From NCBI GenBank assembly GCA_032358255.1, contig JAULBX010026830.1, forward strand, positions 1 to 43,169: a stretch of DNA of 43,169 nt, written 5' to 3'. The stretch comes from Heterotrichella gracilis (lineage: Eukaryota > Sar > Xanthophyceae > Tribonematales > Xanthonemataceae). Both the position numbers and the translations under genes were made by a program. Shown one piece after another: positions 21,081 through 33,207 of the stretch. Positions within the stretch are counted from its first letter, which is position 1, and each line of letters starts with the position of its first letter. Under the pieces are notes generated by a model that worked only from the letters and a program-made list of their open reading frames with translations, searched no databases and was not told the origin of the DNA.

Positions 21081-21544
21081 AGTTTGTCTTTCAAGTATCC
21101 ATATATTTAGTGTGCTTGTGTGTGTAATCTTGCTGTACCCTTGCTATAACCATGGGCGCCTTGTTACTTTGTTCAGCAAAGGTATGCACAATTGCTATGC
21201 CGCCTCATTCACCCCTCTAGCCCATTTTTATTTGGTCCAACCTGGTCCAACACACCCCTTTCCTCCACCGGTTGAGCAATTGCAGGGGCGTGGAGTGGGC
21301 GGCGCTTGGGTCTGCCAACTTGATCGCACCGTCTCCCTATATCCAATAGAAGTAGTAGTCCTACGGTCTTGAGCCATAGGTGTCTTGAAACATAACTGAA
21401 AGCGGTCGTGAATAATTAATTCAATCCGATTAACGCGAATTAGGGTTAGGGATTACGGCAGGTCTCCAGGGCCTGCTGAGAACCTGCAGGTTGCAGGTCA
21501 CACGGGCGGGCTTATCATCGTGATATCTGTGTGCCTATTGCTGC
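21081..21544. other. Spacer between A2 and B2
   Basis: Similarity to the A1 flank resumes (GTGTGTAATCTTGCTGT near 21122, then GTTGCTATGCCGCC-type sequence near 21191). The latter also occurs inside the insertion in B2 near 30558. No gene was recognised. Confidence 0.4.
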
Positions 21545-23881
21545 TCTGCTCTGTTGCACTGCAAGGTGGTCGAGCTTTTCCAAACTTAAGCGTGGTCACC
21601 GCAAGACTCAAAAGTGACAGCAGGCAAGCCCTCAGTGTCCGACCCTGTCCGTCGCTGAACCTTGAAACCCTGAACGCCCCGGCCGGAGGCCCCTGTCGGA
21701 CAACAAACACTCCTCAAGAAGGATCTTTTACTGCGTACCACAGCCTCTTTGTCCACTTCTGAGCCAACAGTCTGTTCAATGGCCTGCAGCATGGTTCACT
21801 TGTAGCAACACTGTCACAGCTGGGTTTGCACCCAATGGCGCTCGAGCTTGCGGGCAACGCCGTGCAAGGCGGGGCGTACATGATCGAGCAGACAACAGAG
21901 CTAATCACGCAGCTCAACGCAGGCATTCCTAATCAGGAGGAAACAGAGCTCTTCTTCAGGGTCTTCCCCATGGTGTATGCCTCATCCTATGTGTACAGTC
22001 CCAGCAACGTTGCAGGAGCTCGACCACCCAACATCACCTTAGGGCAGGAGGTGTGGGTGTTGGCACCACAGCGACACCAGCGCACGGATATGGATGTCTC
22101 GGCGCGCTATGCAATATGGCGCCATGGCGAGCGGGCAATGCTGGCCCTCATGGGCTCAGTGACCACAGAGGACTGGCTGGTGAACGGGCAAGGGGTGCAG
22201 GTGCAGGCGCCGGGCCCTAATCAAGCCCCGCCTGGCGAGCCCTGGCAAGTACACCCTGGGTATTATGCTGTGCTCAAGGAAGAGGGCATCGTGGAGCGAG
22301 TAAAGCGCACACTGGAAGCACTCCACAGGGACAGCCCCATCACGTCACTTCATGTGACAGGTGAGCTTGGAAGGAGAGTGACTGGTATGAGTGTGTGTGA
22401 TACGGCGGATGTGGTGCTCCAGCCAAGCAGTCTGTTGTCTGCTGCATACTGCCTTGCATCTGCGTCCTACTTTATTCCTTTCCAAGTGGATTGGCCTCTG
22501 AAAGGCACCTGAACCACCCATATGGTTGAGATCAAGTTTTCTGCTTGCACCTTGAAACCTTTAGAAATGGCATGAACACCTCCACTTCACTTGCATCTTG
22601 CACTATGTCCACACCAACGATGTATCCTGCATCCAGCCTGCTACCATGTTCCCTTACCGCATTTCACGGTCACAGTTATGACCGTCATGCGCACACAGCT
22701 CAAGATTGAGGCCCAGCTCTGCAGAGAAACGTGAAGTTCTCCTGTGTCCATATCTTGTGTTGTGCGGTCATGGCTTATCAAGTGACCACTGCTTGCACGA
22801 CACTCTCTGGGGGGGGCTTGGCGCAGTGCCTGACCCTGCTGCTGCTCAAGGATGGCAACGCACAGATCAAAGGGTGGCTGCAGAAGGGAGGACTGGCGAC
22901 CATTGGTACGCTGGATTCCCGCATGTTTGCTAATGCAATGGGTGGTGGTTACTGTAAGACAGACAGTTGCAACTTACACAGGATTAGTCCTCGAATTTGT
23001 CCTTTATTGCCCTGGGAATTCTTTAGGATGGCATACAATCGTACACCATTGACGGAGCCAGGGTTAATTCTTGAGTATTGCCTGAGACTAGTCCTTATCT
23101 TTATCGCACTGCACAAATGCACTGCAACAACGCAATGCCATGCACAATACAAACGCACTGCAATAGTGCAGGCACTGCTTAGCACTGCACAATACATCAC
23201 ATGAAGATCACTAGCAAAGATAGGTAGAGCCCAAAGTTGTTGCGAGAGTGCTGGAGCATGCTGTGGCTGTGGTATGTTCATGGACCTCGTGCGTGTCCTG
23301 CAGGGTCCCCATTCGTGGTCATGGCACCCCCCGGGGATACACGTGACAAAGCTCTGATGGCCCTCCGCCATCTCTTATTAGGGTGCGCCTTCAAAAGAGA
23401 TGGGTTATGCTTGGCAATGTATATCATATACAATACATGCATTGGCCATTGGCAAGGTGTAGACTCCGTCCACCCATTGCTTCCCAGTGGACTGCTTGGC
23501 GCTGGGTTTTGCATTCTTGTTATGGTGTTTGCACCCTGGCAGGTCCAGTGCATGGCTCCAGCACGGTCCTTGGGGCTGTCATCCACTGGCGCTGTTTCAA
23601 GTGTCTGTGTTGTTACATCAGCCAGCAGCTTATGTTGATACACTTGTGTACGGTGGTGATTTGTACTCAATAGTAATTTGCATGTGGGCCTACAGGGTGG
23701 ACGTGGACCATCTTGTGGCGCCACTTGACCTTGTGCCACGCCTGCTTGGCCAGAAGCGCGTGCTCCCACAGCTCACCAGTGTGCTCCTGTGGGTGTTTGG
23801 CAAAACTACCAGCATGGGTAAGGGCACCCTAATGATTTTAGATATAATATTTAAGATATTAGATAATAGATCAAATAAATA

Positions 23882-24591
23882 CAGGGGGCTACATATTACT
23901 AACTTTTTAACACTGTGCCGGAGTGGCTGGGTTTTAGTGCAGTAATGGAAAGAGCTTATCCCTAAGAACCTGCTGTACCAATAAAATAAAATATTGATAC
24001 CATTTTTTCGAGGGGCGGGCGGGTGGGTGTCTGAGGTCCCTCTGAAAAAGTTCAGTGGATAAACTAAAAAGCCCTTAAAATTGTTTTAGGGGTTGTTTGA
24101 TCAGCTTAGGCAATGCCATGATCAATTGTAGATTTAAAGACCTTGTTTCAACACCTATTAGAATGGTTGTACTTCTCAAAAAAGACCTTGTTTAACACCT
24201 GTTAGAAAGGCTGTACTTCCCCAGAAAGGGCATAAAGTTGATGCAGCAATGCATGCATGGGTACAAAATGATTGTTTTTTTTTATATAATATCTATTATA
24301 TAATTATATAATGACTATATAATCTTGTAAATCTTGTATATGTGTAATATAGAAATGAATCTTAATGTTATAATTACATTATTCCAGAAAGCATGATGTT
24401 GATTTGTTTGTACCATTTTTTACAAACTTTCTGCAACTGCCAGCTGTTCCATTGGAAACAGGACTGCGCAAAGGTCATTTTACCACCCTGTTTGCCCCAT
24501 TCTATGAGGTCTGGGGGGTGAATGGATGTCCAGAGGTCAGTTTTGAAAAATGTTGGCATAGGGTCAAAAACGTTTTTTCTATGGCCCCCTG
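23882..24591. mobile_element. Inverted relative of the hAT-like element, in B2 intron 4
   Basis: The ends are CAGGGGGCTAC and GGCCCCCTG. The interior matches the reverse complement of 12583-13239, for example GGAGTGGCTGG, GTTTGATCAGCTT and GTTGGCATAGGGTCA. At 710 bp it is longer than the B1 copy and has a long AT-rich middle (24270-24350). Target duplications are not clear (AATAAATA versus AATTATAT), so this copy looks older. It has no coding capacity. Confidence 0.8.
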
Positions 24592-26670
24592 AATTATATT
24601 GTATTTTTACACCTCAAGTGAAAGATTCGCTTCCTTGATTGCACCTGAATTTGCTGGGTGCATGCCGCTGCTTGAGTTTTCCCTTTTGAACCTTACACAT
24701 TAATACTTTACACTATACTATTGCAATTTATTTGGCAGTCATATGCAGGGAGCCAACCCAGGCTCACAAGACTGTTAGGCGTGCTTGAAAAAGTCAACCC
24801 GCTTACTAAACAAACCGTGAATTATCACTCTCCGTAAATAATAATCATCTAAATTGATGATTATCTATATATCAGATAGAAGCAAGACTATAGAGGCAAC
24901 AAGGAAAGTAAATGTACATATATATATTGTGTATATCTTCTTGCATCTTCTTACCTTGCCGGTTATGGCTTTTGGCTGATCGTTTGGCGTGATGTTTGAC
25001 GTGATGTGGACCATGGCCTTGAGATAGTCAACCGTCATGCAAATGTGCGCCTGCAGTGTCTGCGGACAGCGCTGATGCGTACTTCCCCATCGGGACCTAC
25101 CACCTGCTGGCGGGAGGCATGGTGAAGACCGTCACGCGGGACAAGGCAGAGGAGGCGCTTGCCCTAGGATGGGGAGGGCTACTGACGGCGGTGGTTGCGC
25201 GCCCAGGCAATGTCTTTGGGACTCTGGCCTCCAAGCACCACATCGCCAGCACGTACATGCACCACATCTGTCAAGCGCTGCGCTCCACACGCCACGGTGA
25301 GGATTGAAAGTGTTTATGTATTATTACCCGTGTGCCGTCCACATATGTGCATGTTGTTCCAGCATTGCAACCAGGTTAGGGTATGTGAAGTGCGTTGTCC
25401 CATTGGAGCTGACACACTATCCATTTGCATGCTAGCGGTAGTGTCAGTGGTATGAATGACAAGCACCCCGAGCGGTTTCTGAAGCATGCTTTTTTACCAT
25501 GGGTTGGTCTGGGAGAAAATTTATCAAGGTCACCTGCCGATACTGCCCCATACGTATAACAATATGTTTTCAATATGATATCCCCTTCAATGCGGGGAAT
25601 ACATATACAAACTAGAGAAGCCGGGGCGCAGTAGGTGCTGTTGTGAATCGCTTGCTGCTCAAGCACCCCATGCCTATAGGTGGCATCATGGCAAAGAAGC
25701 TTGAAGCCTGCCAGGGTTGGCTGAGGGGCACGGTTGATCAAGTTTACCGGCTGGGGCAGCAGGCACTCGCACTGCTTACAGGTTCGGGAATGCATGCATG
25801 TGAAATATTAGGACATGGGCATCCCCGAATTTCGTCTTTCAAAGTCATGTCTTTGCAAAATATAAAGTATTGGCGTGGTATATATCCAAATGTGTGTGGC
25901 ATACAGCACATTTAGCATTGTAGCCTGCTTAAGGGTGCACCTGGATACCCCTGCCAGGGGCCCTGGCCAGTAGGAGCACATACACAAATATATGTATTAA
26001 ATATATAAAACACCTAAAATATCCAAGAACACTACTTTGTATGGTGTTTCACGTTAATGATTTGCTTGTAGTTTTCCATTATTGCTTGTAGTTTTCTACC
26101 CAAATTAATATGTTGCTGACAGTGCAGTCTCTGCGCAGGAGTGCCAGGCCTTGGATGGCTTGCCAAACTAATGGCGTCGTTTGGTGGCATGCTCAGAATC
26201 TTGGTCCCGGGGACAACGTTGAACGTGCATGACGTTGTCAAAAGGGCCCACCAAGCGCTGTTGTCACCTATACATGCTGGAATCCAAAGTGCTGTGAGCG
26301 AGATGAGGGAAATTGTGGAAAGCCAGACCCGTCGGATGCTGCCATTCATGCAGCAACCGCCCAGGCTCAACCTTTTCCATGCGCGGCGAGAGTGCGAGAA
26401 ACTGGCGGTACATGCAGAGAGCAACTGCTCATTGGCAGGCAACAAGAGTTTGTTGCTAGGGTGGAACTACAAAACGAAAACGATGCGACTGCTAGCGGCT
26501 TGTTAGCTGATGGCCTGGCAAGTTGCAATCACGTGCTGGTGAAGGAGAGGTACGTCAGTGCCATGGCCCCTATGCATGCACATGCTTATGCACGTTGCTT
26601 GCTGTAAAGCAAAGTGGATGCTTGGTGGTACGCTGGGAATGTCTACTCGCCTGGCTCACCGTGGTTGTAG

Positions 26671-26997
26671 CAGAAATTGCTAAAATACGTGAACACTAAC
26701 GACAGTAGGCTTGGAGAGGTTGGGCTAAGTCTGGCTCTGAGCGCTTATATGCGTTGCTGTGAACGCTGCGCTTCAGGAATTCCAGACCCTTCATGCGCCA
26801 GGTCACGTGGATCGTGCCTGGCTGTACCATGGCTGCTGTGCAGCTCCTGTATTAGGGTTCTGGAGGCTTCACGAGCCAGTTATCCTCTCTCGAGGGTTCT
26901 ATTGAACCCGTCTTTAGGGTTATTGGAATTCTTGTTACATTCCTTCCCCCTTTTGCAACATGCCTGTCCTCAGGCATTGAGGCATGAATGTGTTGCA
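26671..26997 (+). repeat. Dispersed repeat, copy 2
   Basis: Same orientation as 16582-16958 and clearly homologous through most of its length, ending near GCATGAATGTGTTGCAG in this copy. It lies in the intron between B2 exons 7 and 8 and is absent from the same intron of B1. Confidence 0.75.
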
Positions 26998-27374
26998 GCA
27001 GCATGACAAGGTGGCCAGTCTTATCAGCTACTGTACACCGCACAGCCTGCATATGACTGAAAAGGGTGTTTAGTAACATAGGGTAAGATAGGATCCTCTG
27101 AAACCATGTAACGGTAGCTTGACCAACTGGGAAAAGGACAGGTGCTCGCATGTCACAGTAGGCATATATCTTATATATATACACCAATGCTGTCACAGCT
27201 GTAGTAAACCAGTTCACTAGTGCAAAATGGCTACTTACAAAGTACATAGCCAAGTTTGGGTTAAATAAGCAAGATTTTGTCTAATTACTCTGCAACAAGT
27301 GGTTTACTAAACCCCCTTATAATTGCTCAATTTCGTAGGATACTTCCATCCCTTTCAGTTCTTTCACACTTTCT

Positions 27375-27409
27375 CCTGCTCAACCCCTTAGGCTAGGGGG
27401 TTGAGCAGG
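27375..27409. repeat. 13-bp perfect inverted repeat in B2 intron 7
   Basis: The arms CCTGCTCAACCCC (27375-27387) and GGGGTTGAGCAGG (27397-27409) are perfectly complementary around a 9-bp loop. I found no equivalent in B1. It could form a hairpin in RNA or be the end of a small insertion. Confidence 0.7.
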
Positions 27410-27908
27410 CCCTATTGCAATTGTATCCACCCTTTCAGTAGGCAAATTGCGCTTTCTTTTGTTAGCTCCAGAAAACCCAGGGGCTGCTCTGTATTTGTCT
27501 ATAGATATATTTGTAGGGAGATGCAACTTGAGTATACAGGGTTCTCACTGCTGTTTGATTGGGCGACTTGGTATGAAATCCATGTTGCCACCTAAACTCG
27601 AAGCGCATTGCCTGGGGTGTAAAAAGCTGCAATGGTGACTGCATTTGCTGGGAGGTGGTTCTTAAGCGTTGCCAAGTAGTACAACAATTGCGCGCTGTTG
27701 CAGGTTGGGATGGTTGACGGAGGCTGCTCATGCCGTCCACCAGCAGGGGGACTTGGAGTTGACGGATGACGGGAAGAAGGCTCTACATATCATGATGGCC
27801 AGGGAGATTGAGGCGCTGGCCCAGCGCTTCACACAACTGAGTTTTCTGCTGGCTGATCGTGACATGACGGGGGGCAAGGTGTGCGAGTGGCTTGAGCTGC
27901 TGCTGAAG

Positions 27909-28152
27909 CTGACTGATAAGGCTGAGGGTAGACCTGCTGTGGCTGTTGCGGAGGCTGAGGCTGAGGCTAAGGCTAGAGCTAGAGCTGCTGTGGCTTCTGC
28001 TGTGGGTGTGGCTGCTGCTGCTGCTGTGGCTGGAGCTGCTGGTGCTATGGCTGGAGCTGCTGTGGCTGCTGTGGCTGGACTTGCTGAGGCTAGAGCTGCT
28101 GTTGCTGGTGGAGCTGGAGCTGCTGCTGGAGCTGAGGCTGAGGCTGCCGCAG
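27909..28152 (+). repeat. Ala-rich low-complexity expansion inside B2 exon 8
   Basis: B1 has about nine residues between WLELLLE and the PGS motif; B2 has 76 more. The inserted DNA is built from GCTG/GGCT/GAGGCT units and encodes runs of Ala with Glu, Arg, Gly and Val (AEAEAEAKARARA and similar). It is a whole number of codons, so the frame of the exon is kept. Confidence 0.8.
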
Positions 28153-30068
28153 TGCCAGGCTCGCTGGCTGCTACGCTGGCTGCTGTGCGTGTCTACCTGT
28201 GTGACCGCCTGGACATGGAGGTTGGAGTGGAGGAGATTGGTTTACAGGAGAAAGTGCGCATAGGTTTTTCTGATGTCATGTTGCAGCAGGGCTGGCTGGC
28301 CGAGTGCGATCGCACGTGGCTGCTGCTGCACGCCAATGACTTTCAGCAGCTAATGGATCATGATATGGGGGCAGTGAGGGATCGCTTGGCTGCTCTTGTG
28401 GGTGCGTGGTCAACACCAGACCAGCCAGGCGTGCCGCATCCGGCCATGGCATTTCAAGTATCTAAGGTGCGTTTCAAAGTGCATGTTTTAGTGCGCATCT
28501 GTGAAATGGCACAATGGCAGTGGTTGTAAACTCACGGCCCCCAGATAAAGATCGGTAATAATGTAGTTTTGGTGTGGAGTTGTTAGTATGGTGGTGCCAA
28601 ATGGGTTTGTCTTGGTGTAAGGGTGCAGATTGGGCCTATCTCTGTAAAGAAAACCTCAATTGATCAGTTACGGTATTGCCACAAACATAGCCAATTTTTG
28701 GTATGTAATTTTAAAATCCTAATTTAAGTATATGCCTGCTGCAAACGTGCCTGACCAGTGGTCATATTTTTTGCTGCAAATGTGGCACTGTTCTGCCTGT
28801 GATTTTGGGTTGAATAGGATTTAATTTCCCTGGCTGGTGCAGCCTTGATAGCTTGCACGCATACTTACTGTATTCTGCGTTGTGAGTTTTTTCCTGCAAT
28901 TCTAGGGTTCTTGATGATCCGTTGTAAGATTTGACAGTCATTTGCCTGGCAGGGTTGCTCTTCTAGGTTTTCTGCCGTCAAAATGGATATGGATTTTAAT
29001 CGCGGGTGTTAGGATTAATTGAAGTCCCGTGCAGGGTTGAATATTGATTTCCCAGGCAGTTAAACTCTTGTAGGTTTGTGCTTTGCAGTGGTTAGGGTCT
29101 GTGCTTTGCAGTGATTAGGGTTTTTGCCTGCGGGTTGAGGGTTATTTTGAGTGCCTTGCAGGGTTTAATAACAGCTTTTATTATAAGGTTGTGGGGTTTT
29201 CACGCTTATACCAAGAGTAGTTGTATATTTACCGAATTTGTCCTTTGGGCAGTGCTTATACCAAAACAGCTCTTGTACCAATGGAGTATGGTGTACAGTG
29301 GTAATGTATTACACGGCTTGTTTGTCGCAGGTGAATCTTGACATCTCAATTCTTCAACGCTCGTACCAGGCTCTCTGCCTCACACCAAATTATCCAGGAC
29401 AGCACTCACGCGGTGGATATGCAGTTGGCGCGAGTACGATATGCCGTTTCTTGGACAGAGCTCCAGTTGACCCTGCGCTGCGCCTGGCGCTGCAATCCCT
29501 CCAGCTCGGCAACATCAGCGCCGGGGCCAAGGCGGTTTTGGCAACAGGCCTGGGAGGCAGGGTGATGAAGAGGCTTGTGGAGCTTGCTGCGCGTGGCGCC
29601 AACACCCTCGTTGCTCAGGAGGCGTTTGCAGCCCTCAGCGGCCTGGTGTGCGCGGGCCCAGAGGACCAGGCTCAGCTCAGCAACATCATTCAGCAGCCAA
29701 GCTGGAAAGTTAGAGCGGCAACGGATATGGCAGTCGGCAATATAGCGGATCTGTTGGTCTTTGAATATTATGTTCAAAGTGATCCCTTCGGAGCGCAGTG
29801 GGATGATTTCTAACTGCATCATCAGTTAGCGTAGTCAGTGGAGTACAGACTTTGGGTGGGAGCCAGATGCGCATCCCAGCAGCACCCTGAGTGAGCGCCC
29901 AAAGGTGGTGGGACGTACTTTGAACCATGCTCGCAGTAAAGCATTTTTTGCACCACGGTGCTTGCCCTCTTGTATTGTATATCCATAACGCTTTGCAGAT
30001 GCCTCCGATTGGGTGAGCATTCTGGAATAGCACTAGATCTGCCAAACTTGATGAGGTGCAACCAGCAG

Positions 30069-30610
30069 GGTCTCCCAACCTCCACAGCCCTATCACTCTG
30101 AAAACGGTTACAAGTTATCGCCATTACCCGCACACATGCTATCTATACCACTGGCCGCCGCCTAACACGTAGCCCGCAGGGGGCACCACCATCGCCAGAT
30201 ACATACAGCCCGCAGTGGGCGCAGGAGCACCTTGATACCCTTAGCCGGGAGTGGACATCTGCCAGATCGGATTCACCTAGTTTTGACAATCCCCACCCAG
30301 CCCCTTTTCACCACCGCTCTACCCCTAGTGCTCACCCATCCCCAGTCCTTCCCCCATTTTTGTCAAGTGCTCCCACCACAGTTCTTTTGCCGTCCATGCC
30401 TGCCCATATACGCCCTGTTTTTGCCACCCCACGTGGCTCTTCTTTATTCCCTCTCAGACCCTCCACTAAATCCCCCCATGCCACCACTCCCTCCACCACT
30501 TCTTTTTTCCCCCCAAGGGACGGGTTCCCTGACTGACTTGACTTGGGAGCTATGCGTAGTTGCTATGCCGCCTCATTTATGCCTTTGGCGTCTGTTTTCT
30601 TTTCTTTGTA
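30069..30610. repeat. About 540-bp insertion in the last exon of B2
   Basis: Homology to B1 breaks after AACCAGCAG (30068) and resumes at GTGGTTCAAACC (30616). The insert is C-rich, with CCCGCAG..GGGC repeats near 30173-30220, and near 30558-30600 contains GTTGCTATGCCGCCTCATTT followed by TTGGCGTCTGTTTT, which resembles intergenic sequence at 6258-6345 and 21191. It ends in TGTAAAATAG, which could act as a 3' splice site, so a new intron is an alternative to a simple disruption. Confidence 0.6.
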
Positions 30611-31053
30611 AAATAGTGGTTCAAACCGGTGGCGGTGTGGAAAGTATCGCCAAATTTTTTTGGGGAGCATTCCTTCCAAACGCTTCAAGCGTGACATCCA
30701 TTATTCGGTGGGATTCAAAAAAGCGTTTGAGTATGGTGGCTTGTTTTGCATGGAGCAATGCTGGGCTGCCTGCCTTTCACGAGTATATGCAGGCGGACGG
30801 TGGGGAGCTGGTGAAGCACATCTGCCGCTTTGCTTTGTACACTCACTTAGACTCCCAGCAGACAGCGATTGCAATGTTGTACAACCTCGCAAGAGACCAG
30901 CAGGTGGCAGCGCTCATGGCAGAGCAAGCAGGAGATATGCTCACCCAGGTCCTTGAGTTGACCATTTGCCCTAACTTGATGCCGCAGCTGCGTCTGCGGG
31001 TGGGCGCCCCACAAAGGGCTGCTGGCTCAGGGGCGTGTTGGCTCTCAATGTGA

Positions 31054-31644
31054 TAGTGGTTGTAAGCAGGCCGAGCTATTGTGGTGTTTAGCACAGAATC
31101 CTTTTCAGCTACTCTCCGCAGCCTCAGCCTCATAGCAAGTGGCCAACTGGTGTGCGCTGTGTGTAATTTTTGCTGTCTTTGGTTGCTTGATATTACTTGG
31201 TGTAATTTGCGTATGCGCACAGAACATGTACTACATATGATGATTTTCAACTTGCTTTTCGCTTGAATAATGCAGAATAGGACTAGATGTCAACGAAGTC
31301 CTTGAATTGCAGTGAAGAAGAGTGAACCTAGTAGAGATTGAAGGGGTGTGCTTTGGCAGTGAAAACCCATGCTCAGAGTGTGAATTCAGCCAGCCCGAGC
31401 AGTGAAATGAACAGATTAATGAGTGAAACCACATATTTTAAGTTGTAATTTAAATGAATAGTTAAATTAAGTTGTAAAATAGTTTATTATTACTAGAATT
31501 TATAATTGTTTACCGGGGTTGAAGTCACCTCACTCGTGCCCATCATTCAATCCTTCAATCTGGAAAAGAAATGCATTTTCATTTACATGCCCAGCCCCTC
31601 CACCCCCCACCCCCTACTTCAACCCTTCACTTCATTCAATCCTG
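31054..31644. other. Spacer between B2 and the orphan silk exon A3
   Basis: No gene was recognised. The first 100 bp resemble the B1 3' flank (CGCAGCCTCAGCCT). The promoter and 5' half of a third A gene, expected from the repeat pattern, are absent. Confidence 0.45.
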
Positions 31645-31976
31645 CAGATGCCGCGGTGTTGTGGTTGAATAACATTACTGCTCCAGTGCTGCATAGTTCC
31701 TGTTGCCAGTGCACCAACGGTTGTAAGGCCTCTTCAGCATGTTTATAAAATACTTTCATCCAATCCAATAGTCATCACACACAAGGAGCTTACCAAGTTT
31801 TGCTTGCGTGTGCAGAATCCCAGGCACTGGCCTTTGCCCAGGGCAACGGGGGTGCGGCAAGCGCCATCGCCCAGGCCAGCGCCAGCGCACTCACCAACTG
31901 CTTCCAGCCCACATTCAGGGGCAACACCATCGCCAGCGCCAATGCGCTGGCTCATGCGGGGACAAGCGGGCGCTAA
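31645..31976 (+). pseudogene. Orphan last exon of a third silk-like gene (A3)
   Basis: From 31645 the sequence matches intron 8 of A1 (from 5186), leading to acceptor GTGTGCAG and exon 9 at 31816-31976, which has the same 161-nt length as in A1 and A2. It reads QSQALAFAQGNGGAASAIAQ and onward, keeps the Cys in LTNCFQP and ends TSGR with TAA. All upstream exons are missing, so this is the truncated end of a third repeat unit. Confidence 0.8.
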
Positions 31977-33207
31977 GTATGCATACAGCTGTTTCTGGTC
32001 TGCCATCGGTTTTTGTGGGTTTAAATTGCTTTCTGCAAGGACTTCATATTGGAATACATGAAATATAGTATTACGCCAGCTGGAGGGCCATTGGAGGAAT
32101 CTTTCTGGGACAAATTGTGAAGGACTGGTATGGCCAGTGGTTGTGTCAGGCCAGTCAGCAATTTCATTTAGCATGCCCTGTGATGCTAGTGCTGCAAAAT
32201 GCACGTGGTGAACCCCTGACCTATTGGCACCTTGCTGACTTTCACATGTGCTATCAAAATGATTGTCGCAATAGTGTATTGACCGCAGTCTCAATTTTGG
32301 TATCCTAGAGGAATCGTGAACATGATGTGGGCTCTAGTGGGTTCTAGTCAACAGTGGAAGTTCAAGTGACTTGATATGTAATTGCAATTGATAGGTTCAT
32401 TGGCAATTGTAGACCAGCTGTTCTGAACCATGAGGTTCTTTTGCAGCACAGTACATTTCAGCTGGTTGCTTTGTATTTAAAGATATTAATGTAAACGTCA
32501 TGATAGGTGGTTGGTTGTGTGTGTGTGAAGCGTGTAGCTCGATTGTAGCTCTATGCTATATGCTTACAAGGCGGGGATCAGTGGTTTAGGGTTTACTGTA
32601 AAAACCCTCAGCCCTGGCAGGTAGCTAAAGGGCAGACCAGTCTCAATGATCAAAACGTGATAGCATTTGTAACATTTGTGCTGTCAGCTCACTGACAGTG
32701 AGCCGGTGGACAAGGACACTGCAATACCTGTACCTGTACAATACACAGCTGTATGTAATTTGTAATCAGTAGAAATCCTTTGTCACAACGTAACCGAGTT
32801 CCTACGAAGAGAAGCTAATGGCACTGGCTTGAAGGTTTGAACCACAACTTAGGGTTTGGGATCCTGACCTGGTCATCACCCTTAGGGTCTGCTTGAATCC
32901 ATCCCAATGCCGAAATGATTTCCGAAACCACCATGCCATTCTTAAACGGCACCCCTTGAAACATTACAAGGTCGCTGCTCCAGTGCCACTTGAAAGCTGA
33001 TATACCGTAGGAGCCTCTTTGAAATGCTGTATGGTGTAGCACCACTGACATGGCTGTCGAAATGCTTCCTGTGTCACACAGTGCAGCCATCATCTGTTCT
33101 GTGTACCAGAGTAGTACTACGTACTACGTACAAAATTTGTCCTCCTGTTCCTGTTGAATCCACTGGCTAGGCTCGAAATTATTACCAAAGCCCTCTCAAC
33201 TCCCAGA
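31977..33207. other. Spacer between A3 and D1
   Basis: The first 350 bp resemble the A1 and A2 3' flanks (for example GAATCGTGAACATGATGTGGGCTC near 32310). No gene was recognised beyond that. Several TGTAA motifs occur (near 32379 and 32757). A short palindromic GTACTACGTACTACGTAC stretch lies at 33113-33130. The 5' flank of D1 does not visibly match those of D2 and D3. Confidence 0.4.

Larger units (their letters stand above)
21835..31053 (+). pseudogene. Damaged copy of the lipase gene (B2)
   Basis: Exon counterparts: 21835-22360, about 22783-22905, 23304-23382, 23696-23817, 25057-25296, 25680-25781, 26139-26549, 27704-28466, 29331-29813, plus remnants 29848-30068 and 30611-31053. Exons 1, 3, 4, 5 and 6 have exactly the B1 lengths. 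Damage: the exon 2 acceptor is GCAC instead of GCAG and one G is missing in the GHSLGGG codons, so the catalytic Ser frame is lost; exon 7 has a net +2 shift near 26400-26430; exon 9 stops after AQWDDF, while the following B1-like sequence (EPDAHPSSTL) lies in another frame; about 540 bp are inserted near 30069-30610; the B1 stop TAA is TCA here, so the frame reads nine codons further. Exon 8 carries an in-frame 228-bp Ala-rich expansion. Several independent lesions make a pseudogene likely, though exons 1-6 with a shifted acceptor could still give an inactive lipase-like protein. Confidence 0.75.

Noticed and set aside
22949..23371. 140-aa minus-strand open frame
   Set aside because: It overlaps intron 2 and exon 3 of B2 in antisense, and no counterpart exists in B1.
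30232..30610. Pro/Leu-rich open frame leading into the B2 tail
   Set aside because: It lies in the insertion missing from B1; only the part after about 30610 is homologous to the B1 protein.
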